From positions 1 to 5,405 of the forward strand of contig SLCI01000123.1 in NCBI GenBank assembly GCA_007125875.1: a stretch of DNA of 5,405 nucleotides, given 5' to 3'. A program made the position numbers and the translations under genes. The notes under the pieces were generated by a model that was not told where the DNA came from, ran no database searches, and saw only the letters and a list, made by a program, of their open reading frames with translations. Numbering within the stretch: position 1 is the stretch's first letter; each line of letters begins with the position of its first letter. The DNA is from Kiritimatiellia bacterium. Its GTDB lineage: Bacteria; Verrucomicrobiota; Kiritimatiellia; SLAD01. Positions 1 through 4,992 of the stretch are shown here, in pieces.

Positions 1-285
1 ACCATTAATATGGAGACTACTGTTGCCCCAAGTCGGGATGTGTTGTGTGAGGATTTTCTTCTCAGCATTTTGGTGCGCAAAGACGTGCGATCTCTGACCC
101 GTCCCCTGCAGGCGCATGCCGTGCCAGGCTACAACACCTGTTTCCGAAATCACGGGATCCCGATTTAAAAAATCGGGATCAGCAATTTGTTGAATAGAAA
201 AGTCCGCTTGCGCGAAAGCACCCGCACACAGCGCCACTGCCACCATGGCTATTCTTTTGTATGTCGCATTATGATGCTTGTTCAT
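1..285 (-). CDS. Exported protein of unknown function, N-terminal 95 residues (3' end beyond window)
   Basis: The frame is open from an ATG at 285 down to base 1, so only the first 95 residues are present. They begin with a basic n-region (MNKHHNATYKR), a hydrophobic stretch (about residues 12-25) and a likely signal peptidase I site near AFAQA, so the product is probably secreted to the periplasm or beyond. The mature part has alternating short segments such as ISETGVVAWHG and SSLHING. Spacing of this type (a short 'VVAW-G' strand, then an Ile/Leu-Thr segment, then 'INGxG') resembles beta-propeller repeats of TolB/PD40-like surface proteins, but one incomplete repeat cannot prove it. No clear Shine-Dalgarno precedes the ATG. 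The next in-frame ATG (codon 14) would remove the basic n-region, so the first is preferred. It lies 37 bases after the stop of the 498-aa gene and is probably co-transcribed with it. A perfect hairpin falls in codons 36-44. Confidence 0.75.
   Translation of the reverse strand, partial: MNKHHNATYKRIAMVAVALCAGAFAQADFSIQQIADPDFLNRDPVISETGVVAWHGMRLQGTGQRSHVFAHQNAEKKILTQHIPTWGNSSLHING
156..180. repeat. Perfect 11-bp inverted repeat with 3-base loop inside an exported-protein gene
   Basis: The arms GATCCCGATTT (156-166) and AAATCGGGATC (170-180) are exact reverse complements around an AAA loop. An overlapping 10-bp palindrome, CGGGATCCCG, spans 153-162. The element is read in frame on the minus strand as part of DPDFLNRDP, just after the signal peptide. 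Neither strand has a T-run after the stem, so it is not a standard terminator. Confidence 0.75.
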
Positions 286-322
286 GATGATGGCGCGTTA
301 CTTTACGCTGAAAATTCTGATA

Positions 323-1819
323 TCACCGACTGACACGCTGGAGTCTGCGCTCTTGAGCATCGGCAAAGGCACGTTCGGCTCGCTCAACCTCAGCTTCCGC
401 GTTCTGCTGGGCTTGTCGTGCCGAGTCAACGTCCTCTCGGGTGCTGGCTAGTTGGGTCTCAGCTTCGTTCGCCCGCTCACGGGCTGCCTGCAACCTACTT
501 GCTGTTCGGGCGGAAACTCCTTCCTCGGTTTCGGCCTCGCGGGCTGCCGCAGCCTCTAACTCCTCGCGACGCTCGTTGGCCTGCTGTGCGGCCTCCTCAT
601 GTCGTCGTAGTTGCGCTTCAGCTCGTTCACGTGTCCGCTCGGCATTGCGCAATTCAACCTGACTGTCGAGTAGGCGCCGCTCCTCGTCGGATGGGGCGAC
701 AGGCCAGTCAGGTCCCCAGCGATGTTCGTCGCTCCAGTAATGCAGCGGGCTTCGCGAGGCCATACGCCGATCGGCTTCCCGCGGATCAAGACCTTCCTCC
801 ATCACTAGGCGTTTGCGGCGCCAGTCGCGTCCGAAACGCTCAATACTTTTCACGATCGCATTGACCATCACACGCTCGAAGTCAGATGTTAGGCGAACAA
901 GATTGTCCTCCCGTTCAATGGTCGTCTGCTCGGACGTTTGGGCCATCTCATAGGACCACCATGGGCCGGTAGTCGTGCCCCATTCCGCTTCATACTCGAC
1001 ACCATCGAAACGAGTTTTTAGTGCCATCTCTGCCACTCGCTTCAGATCGCTAATCACGCTCATGGTATAATTTGCAGAACGACGTGAATTTGTCAGCAGT
1101 ACAAGTTCATTGCGGCCAGCATGATGTGAAATCGCACCTTGATATATCACGGCAGAGATGTGGTGCCGAAGCTGTGGAGGCATGACGCGACGAGGATTCG
1201 GCAACACCATGGTATAGAAAATTGGTTCCTCCATTTGAACGAGCAGGGGACCCACACGCCCATCGAAAATCCCATCCAGCACGGCCGATTGCCTATCAGC
1301 GACTTCCTCATCGGCCAACAGTACCATTTCGCGCCCAGCGAAGCGAAGGGCAGTATTCGCGACACTCCATAAATTCTCATCAACATGTTGCCGGAAAAAA
1401 CCGTCGCGATGGAATTGAGGGGCCATGCGACCCAGTGGGAATCCACCGATGACATGAACGGCTACATCTAAAACGCTGCCGTTATCATCCTCGCGGTGTG
1501 TGACCAGCATGGCCGCTACTTCGCCCAACATCAGGTCGGGATCCCGTTCCACGCCTTCTCGAATATTGGTCCGCACCTGCTCGAGTAGTTGAGGATTATC
1601 GCCGAAGATGACCTGTAAATAAAGATCCGAGAATGTCTCTGCGGCTGGGCTTGTGCCAATGGTCCCGCCATCATCGATTAAGTAGCGCAGTTGGGATTCT
1701 AGATCATAGGCAAACGTTGCTAATCGATATCCACGCACACCCAACATGCCACCCGCAAATACCGCAAGTAACAGGAGAGTGATACCAGCGCGTTTTAGAT
1801 GTCTTCTTTGTAACTTCAC
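323..1819 (-). CDS. Membrane-anchored protein of unknown function with long C-terminal coiled coil
   Basis: I do not recognise the family. The 498-aa product starts with a basic segment (KLQRRHLKR) and a single hydrophobic helix at about residues 12-30, giving an N-in topology with the bulk outside the inner membrane. Residues about 35-370 look like a folded globular domain with many tryptophans and mixed helix and strand, including a Trp-rich stretch near 280-290 (EWGTTTGPWWSY) and another near 361-373. From about residue 377 to the end the sequence is almost entirely Glu, Arg, Ala and Gln in heptad-like order, a long coiled coil of roughly 115 residues. The start is GTG at 1819, chosen because AGGA (complement of 1827-1830) sits 7 bases upstream and because the next in-frame Met (residue 25) lies inside the hydrophobic helix. 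The stop is TGA at 323-325. It is divergent from the polysaccharide export genes and shares their promoter region. A role in envelope or polymer biology is inferred from context only. Confidence 0.85.
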   Translation of the reverse strand: MKLQRRHLKRAGITLLLLAVFAGGMLGVRGYRLATFAYDLESQLRYLIDDGGTIGTSPAAETFSDLYLQVIFGDNPQLLEQVRTNIREGVERDPDLMLGEVAAMLVTHREDDNGSVLDVAVHVIGGFPLGRMAPQFHRDGFFRQHVDENLWSVANTALRFAGREMVLLADEEVADRQSAVLDGIFDGRVGPLLVQMEEPIFYTMVLPNPRRVMPPQLRHHISAVIYQGAISHHAGRNELVLLTNSRRSANYTMSVISDLKRVAEMALKTRFDGVEYEAEWGTTTGPWWSYEMAQTSEQTTIEREDNLVRLTSDFERVMVNAIVKSIERFGRDWRRKRLVMEEGLDPREADRRMASRSPLHYWSDEHRWGPDWPVAPSDEERRLLDSQVELRNAERTRERAEAQLRRHEEAAQQANERREELEAAAAREAETEEGVSARTASRLQAARERANEAETQLASTREDVDSARQAQQNAEAEVERAERAFADAQERRLQRVSR

Positions 1820-1826
1820 GAAGGAT

Positions 1827-1830
1827 TCCT
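1827..1830 (-). promoter_or_regulatory. Shine-Dalgarno deciding the GTG start of the coiled-coil gene
   Basis: AGGA on the minus strand lies 7 bases before GTG at 1819-1817. This spacing is ideal and supports the non-ATG start. Confidence 0.7.
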
Positions 1831-1873
1831 GTAGAGCCTATTTCTATTTTCCTCAGCGTGCTGTCATAGCGGG

Positions 1874-1884
1874 CTTGTGTCAAG
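1874..1884. repeat. Dyad CTTG-TGT-CAAG, candidate operator half of a pair
   Basis: A 4-bp inverted repeat around TGT overlaps the minus-strand TTGACA. It resembles the longer dyad centred 42 bases away at 1921, about four helical turns, a distance suited to binding of one regulator at two sites on the same DNA face. The arms are short, so chance is possible. Confidence 0.35.
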
Positions 1885-1905
1885 GGTTTTGGATATTTCT
1901 GACGC

Positions 1906-1911
1906 TATATT
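1906..1911 (+). promoter_or_regulatory. Candidate -10 element (TATATT) for the plus-strand operon
   Basis: TATATT matches the sigma70 -10 consensus at five of six positions. It would start transcription near 1918 and give a leader of about 75 bases before the lipoprotein ATG. No convincing -35 lies 16-18 bases upstream, so the assignment is weak or implies an activator. Confidence 0.35.
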
Positions 1912-1914
1912 TTC

Positions 1915-1927
1915 CTTGCTGTGCAAG
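1915..1927. repeat. Dyad CTTGC-TGT-GCAAG, candidate operator
   Basis: Perfect 5-bp arms surround the same TGT centre as the dyad at 1874-1884. It overlaps the predicted transcription start of the plus-strand genes, a position typical of repressor sites. A partial copy follows: CTGTGCAAG at 1919-1927 is echoed by CTGTGCGAG at 1933-1941. Confidence 0.4.
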
Positions 1928-1979
1928 ACATTCTGTGCGAGTTGTACCCGAGGTCAAAAAAGGCCATACGGTCATCATT

Positions 1980-1984
1980 AGGAG
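1980..1984 (+). promoter_or_regulatory. Shine-Dalgarno AGGAG fixing the lipoprotein start
   Basis: AGGAG lies 8 bases before ATG at 1993. This is the strongest ribosome binding site on the plus strand of the window. It fixes the lipoprotein start at 1993 even though the frame is open further upstream. Confidence 0.85.
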
Positions 1985-1992
1985 CAAAAACC

Positions 1993-2370
1993 ATGAAAAA
2001 AGTCCTTTTCTTGGCGCTTGGCGCCATTTCTGTTGTGATGTTGGTTGGATGTAGCACGCCCGCGCAGCGTGTTTCCAATCTGCGTTTGGGTATGACGCCG
2101 GACGAAGTGTATGAAGAAATGGGCCGGCCCTATGCGGTTCGATCGGCAAAACTATTTGCTGACGGGACTTTTCAGGAAGTATGGGAATACATCCCCTCGA
2201 TTTTCTCGGTAGCCTTGTTTGCAGACCGCTACGACAAGACATTTTGGATGCATTTTGACGATGGCCGATTAGTGCAGTGGGGCGAACCCGGTGATATGTC
2301 AGGAGCGGGGACTATGGACGCCGATGAAGCGAGAGTGCAAGAATTTCGCCCTGACCGACGAACTCGATAA
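1993..2370 (+). CDS. BamE/SmpA-OmlA-like small outer-membrane lipoprotein
   Basis: The 125-aa product begins MKKVLFLALG and has a hydrophobic segment ending in the lipobox LVGC (residues 17-20), so Cys20 should be lipidated. Ser at +2 predicts outer-membrane sorting by the Lol rule. The mature part matches the SmpA/OmlA (BamE-type) pattern: a short helix-turn-helix with LRLGMTPDEVYEEMGRP (residues 30-46), then strands around FQEVWEYI and KTFWMHFDDGRLVQWGEP. BamE is an accessory of the outer-membrane barrel assembly machine, but this fold occurs in many unrelated small lipoproteins, so the specific role is not established. It is the first gene of the plus-strand set. It is followed after about 96 bases by a barrel gene, consistent with a helper role for that barrel or for the export complex, which is inference. 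The gap contains stem-loops, so expression of the genes downstream may be uncoupled from it. Confidence 0.88.
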   Translation: MKKVLFLALGAISVVMLVGCSTPAQRVSNLRLGMTPDEVYEEMGRPYAVRSAKLFADGTFQEVWEYIPSIFSVALFADRYDKTFWMHFDDGRLVQWGEPGDMSGAGTMDADEARVQEFRPDRRTR

Positions 2371-2378
2371 TCGCCTTG

Positions 2379-2430
2379 GTATGTATTCATGGCGGTAGGC
2401 AGTAAAAATCTGCATGCGTTGAATGCATAC
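2379..2430 (+). repeat. Imperfect inverted repeat (11-bp stem) between lipoprotein and barrel genes
   Basis: GTATGTATTCA (2379-2389) pairs with TGAATGCATAC (2420-2430). Ten pairs are Watson-Crick and one is a G-U wobble. The 30-base loop contains a further 4-bp hairpin (GCAG 2399-2402 with CTGC 2410-2413). The stem starts 8 bases after the lipoprotein stop and has no T-run behind it, so it looks like a transcript-structure element rather than a terminator. It may protect the upstream mRNA end or form part of a leader for the barrel gene. Confidence 0.5.
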
Positions 2431-2466
2431 GCGGAGTAGTAGCTTTTGGTTTTGCTTCGACCATTA

Positions 2467-3795
2467 ATGATCAACATGGGCTACCGACAGTCTTTACGAC
2501 TGTCGGTAGCTATTCTTTATGGTGCCTTGACCCTTTCGGCGTCAGCGCAATTCATGCGCTTAGGTCCCTTTGACCTTGATCTCAATACCTCGTTGCAAGG
2601 TATTTATACTACGAATGTAGATGGGGCACGGAAGTCTGAATCAGAACTTGAGCGCGAAGATTACTACATTGTTTGGTCGGTTGGGTCGCAGCTCGCGGGG
2701 CCGACAACGCCGACCTCAGAGTTGAATTTCAGCACCGCTTTGTCGATTGAGAAGCACTTCGTGCGCGACGACCTTGATACGGTCAGCGACCCATTTGGCG
2801 ATGCCACATTAACGCATGACATGGAGCTGGGACGATTTGATTTCCCGACGGCCATCAGTTTTCGGCGTGAAAATACGCAGGAACAGGATGCCACGACGCG
2901 GGTCTTCATCCCAGGACAGCGACGCCAGCGTGTAGTTCAAGACACACGATCCTTTAACCAAGGGGTCCTTTATACATTCGATCCCATTCGACTGAACGCT
3001 CAATACAGTTATGTCGAGACGCGCTATCCAGATGAAGAATTTCAAATCGGTGATGAGAACAGTACCACGATGGGTTTTGGGGGCGCATGGGACGTATTTC
3101 AAATCGGCGGCGAACGGCGAGTGACAGCCAGCTATGCCTACAGTCGAGAAAAAACCGAGCTGGTTAACCGTCCCGAGGGAGCGGGTTCCGGCGAATGGCA
3201 AGAGCAGCAGTCGATTGGATTGACGCTACAGATACTGACCCGTCCAAATCTGACCTACACCCTTGCTTACGTGAAAGACGATGACGACGATTGGCGTGTA
3301 ACCCATAACGTAGCGATTTCGGATCAGTGGGAGCTGTCTCCCACCGTGATTCTCGATGCCAGTGCGAGTTACACACGAGATGAGCAGCCTAGGGATGACG
3401 ACATATCGTTCGTCTATAATGTCGGCCTTAGCCATGAGATCGACGATACGCTGCGTCATAATTTTCGTATGTCGCGCGAACCCCGTGATACGTTTGGTTC
3501 AACTACGGATACTGACTCGACCACGTATACCTACAACATTACCAAAACCGGCCTGTTCTTTGCTAATCTGTCCTGGTTCTTTAACTGGTCCCATGAGATC
3601 AATCGGCCGCAGGGCCCGGAGGCTGGACCGACAGAGCGAATTACCCGCTATGCGACAGGGCTCAATCATAGCCGAGCCATGTCTCGGCGCTTGACCCGGT
3701 CGTTCGGTTACCTATACAGCTATGAGACCAGCAATTTGGAAGACGAGCCGATTGAAGAACATCGCGTCACAGTCGGGCTCAGCTTTTCATTCTAA
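2467..3795 (+). CDS. Outer-membrane beta-barrel protein of the polysaccharide export locus
   Basis: The product is about 442 aa. It has a signal peptide (hydrophobic core VAILYGALTL, likely cleavage after ASA at residue 27) and then continuous alternating amphipathic segments with aromatic belts, e.g. RLNAQYSYVE, RVTASYAYS and LTYTLAYV. It ends HRVTVGLSFSF, with the C-terminal Phe expected of substrates of the barrel assembly machine. Predicted loops are rich in Asp and Glu, including five consecutive Asp (about residues 271-275). Its position 21 bases before an SLBB export protein suggests it supplies the outer-membrane pore for the polymer. This matches known systems in which an export protein lacking its own outer-membrane domain is paired with a separate barrel. 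The start is uncertain. ATG 2467 and ATG 2476 lack a Shine-Dalgarno. TTG 2446 has GGAG (2433-2436) 9 bases upstream and would add 7 residues. All three keep the signal peptide. A 13-bp hairpin falls in the signal-peptide codons. Confidence 0.85.
   Translation: MINMGYRQSLRLSVAILYGALTLSASAQFMRLGPFDLDLNTSLQGIYTTNVDGARKSESELEREDYYIVWSVGSQLAGPTTPTSELNFSTALSIEKHFVRDDLDTVSDPFGDATLTHDMELGRFDFPTAISFRRENTQEQDATTRVFIPGQRRQRVVQDTRSFNQGVLYTFDPIRLNAQYSYVETRYPDEEFQIGDENSTTMGFGGAWDVFQIGGERRVTASYAYSREKTELVNRPEGAGSGEWQEQQSIGLTLQILTRPNLTYTLAYVKDDDDDWRVTHNVAISDQWELSPTVILDASASYTRDEQPRDDDISFVYNVGLSHEIDDTLRHNFRMSREPRDTFGSTTDTDSTTYTYNITKTGLFFANLSWFFNWSHEINRPQGPEAGPTERITRYATGLNHSRAMSRRLTRSFGYLYSYETSNLEDEPIEEHRVTVGLSFSF
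2480..2520 (+). terminator. Perfect 13-bp stem-loop plus T-rich run inside the barrel gene's signal-peptide codons (terminator/attenuator-like)
   Basis: GCTACCGACAGTC (2480-2492) and GACTGTCGGTAGC (2498-2510) are exact reverse complements, with 8 of 13 pairs G-C, around a 5-base loop TTTAC. The stem is followed at once by TATTCTTTAT (2511-2520), giving the form of an intrinsic terminator of moderate strength. The stem is also in frame as GYRQSLRLSVA of the signal peptide, and it starts one base after ATG 2476. It could end part of the transcription coming from the lipoprotein gene, act as an attenuator relieved by translating ribosomes, or hinder initiation. The structure is seen directly; the function is inference. 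Confidence 0.5.
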
Positions 3796-3805
3796 CAACA
3801 TGCAG

Positions 3806-3811
3806 TATAAT
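3806..3811 (+). promoter_or_regulatory. Perfect -10 hexamer TATAAT just before the export-protein start
   Basis: TATAAT ends 5 bases before ATG 3817, so a transcript starting at the usual distance would begin at or next to the A of the ATG and be leaderless. The gene has no Shine-Dalgarno, which fits that reading. However, the hexamer at -35 spacing (CTTTTC at 3783-3788) is poor, so this may be chance. Confidence 0.3.
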
Positions 3812-3816
3812 CTGAT

Positions 3817-4983
3817 ATGAAGTTATTTCCCCAGTGCCTAGCGTTGACTTTCTTAGTGATTGGATTATGTGCTTCGTCTCTTGCTTCCACCCCTGCGCCT
3901 GAATTTGTTCGCACGATTATGCCCGGTGATCGGCTGCGTATCACTGTAGAAGAGCAACCGGATTTGAATCGTATCTACGCTGTGGCTGGCGACGGAACCG
4001 TCGATATAGGATTGCTTGGGCGTATGCGGATTGCTGAAATGTCCGCTGCCGAAGCGGCCGATTATATTGAAGCCGAGCTTGAGAAGGGCTTTTTCCGTAA
4101 TGCCACGGTAACCGTCGATGTGGCGGAATTCGTGGAAGGGAATATTATGATCACTGGGGCGGTCGGCAGTCCGGGAACGATCAGTTTCTCTGGTGATCAA
4201 ATCATGACGCTCAGTGAGGCTATTTTGTCGAGTGGCGGATTGCGTCGTGAAGCGGCGGGGACGGAAGTGAAAATCGTGCGTTGGCGTCCCGGTGGCAGCA
4301 TGGAGCGAGAGGTCATTACGGTCGATGTTCAAAGCATGTTGGAGAGTTTGGACTTCAGTCGGGATGAGTACTTGCGGCCGCGAGATGTGATCATCGTGCC
4401 GCGCCTCGGTGACGGTGAGGTGCAGGCAAATGAATACTTGGCCATTGGCGAGTTTGGCAACGCAGGCTTCCACCCATGGTCCGCAAACTTGAACATGATC
4501 CGCGCGGTGACCCGTGCGGGCGGTATTAATCGTGAAGGTATTCTCTCTGCCGCACGAGTGCTGAGGGCCGATCAAGATACCGGGCAATATTCAGCGATTC
4601 CTGTTGATATGTCTACGCTCTTTGGCGCGGCAGATATGAGCATGAATATTCCGATCTTGCCGGGTGACATTATTTTCGTTCCTTCGTCTCAACAGGCGAG
4701 TCGCGGTACGGTTTATTTGCTCGGTGAGGTCTCTAGCCCAGGGGCGATACTGTTGCCTATGGGCCAGGAAGCGACACTCGCACGGACACTGCTCAGTGCA
4801 GGTGGCTTGGGGCGGTTTGCCAATGATCGCCGAGTTCGCATTATGCGCGAAGGGCCTGATGGGGCTAAACAGCAAATGGAAGTGGATGTGGGCCGAATTC
4901 TGCGAACCGGTGCATTCGAAGATGATGTGCCACTGCTTGACGGCGATGTGGTCATCGTTCCAGAACGCCTGATTACCTTCTAA
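3817..4983 (+). CDS. Wza/OPX-type polysaccharide export protein with three SLBB domains
   Basis: The 388-aa product forms the periplasmic conduit that guides polymer to the outer membrane. A signal peptide (residues 1 to about 24, cleavage near SLAS-TPAP) is followed by a polysaccharide export (Poly_export) domain at about 30-105, including IMPGDRLRITVEEQPDLN and DGTVDIGLLGRM. Three SLBB repeats then lie at about 108-196, 206-290 and 297-384. Each opens with a strand like ITGAVGSPG or LLGEVSSPG, has a central L-AGG motif (SSGGL, RAGGI, SAGGL) and closes with a GD-hIhVP motif (RPRDVIIVP, LPGDIIFVP, LDGDVVIVP). The protein ends four residues after the last motif (RLITF), so the C-terminal amphipathic helix that forms the Wza outer-membrane pore is absent. 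The cysteine of IGLC at the signal end is not a proper lipobox because Leu is at -1. It lies between the barrel gene (21 bases) and the Wzz-like gene (9 bases), almost certainly in one operon. No Shine-Dalgarno precedes the ATG. Confidence 0.95.
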   Translation: MKLFPQCLALTFLVIGLCASSLASTPAPEFVRTIMPGDRLRITVEEQPDLNRIYAVAGDGTVDIGLLGRMRIAEMSAAEAADYIEAELEKGFFRNATVTVDVAEFVEGNIMITGAVGSPGTISFSGDQIMTLSEAILSSGGLRREAAGTEVKIVRWRPGGSMEREVITVDVQSMLESLDFSRDEYLRPRDVIIVPRLGDGEVQANEYLAIGEFGNAGFHPWSANLNMIRAVTRAGGINREGILSAARVLRADQDTGQYSAIPVDMSTLFGAADMSMNIPILPGDIIFVPSSQQASRGTVYLLGEVSSPGAILLPMGQEATLARTLLSAGGLGRFANDRRVRIMREGPDGAKQQMEVDVGRILRTGAFEDDVPLLDGDVVIVPERLITF

Positions 4984-4992
4984 CGAATCATT

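Larger units (their letters stand above)
1820..1992. promoter_or_regulatory. Divergent intergenic control region
   Basis: These 173 bases separate the GTG of the minus-strand coiled-coil gene from the ATG of the plus-strand lipoprotein gene, so both promoters should lie here. On the minus strand a perfect TTGACA hexamer is present (complement of 1878-1883), but the hexamer 17 bases further on (CACGCT, complement of 1855-1860) is a poor -10. On the plus strand TATATT at 1906-1911 is a fair -10 without a good -35. Weak core elements on both sides would fit activator control, which is an inference. Two similar dyads lie in the middle of the region. Confidence 0.6.

Noticed and set aside
156..180. 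Intrinsic terminator on either strand
   Set aside because: The stem is perfect but no T-run follows on either strand, and it lies inside an open coding frame.
418..864. 148-aa open frame on the plus strand
   Set aside because: It is antisense to the coiled-coil region of the 498-aa gene. The absence of stops follows from the Glu/Ala/Arg-rich codons on the other strand.
1921..1992. Longer start for the lipoprotein gene at 1921
   Set aside because: It would place 24 residues before the signal peptide and lipobox, which is incompatible with lipoprotein export. The AGGAG site points to ATG 1993.
1880..2242. 120-aa open frame on the minus strand across the divergent region
   Set aside because: It overlaps the lipoprotein gene antisense and runs through the promoter region, with no recognisable domain or ribosome binding site.
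3671..3688. 6-bp hairpin GCCGAG/CTCGGC in the barrel gene
   Set aside because: A short stem in the middle of a coding region with no T-run; stems this short are expected by chance.
3865..4587. 240-aa open frame on the minus strand
   Set aside because: It lies wholly opposite the well-supported SLBB export gene, is rich in His, Arg and Thr in the manner of antisense frames, and has no family features.
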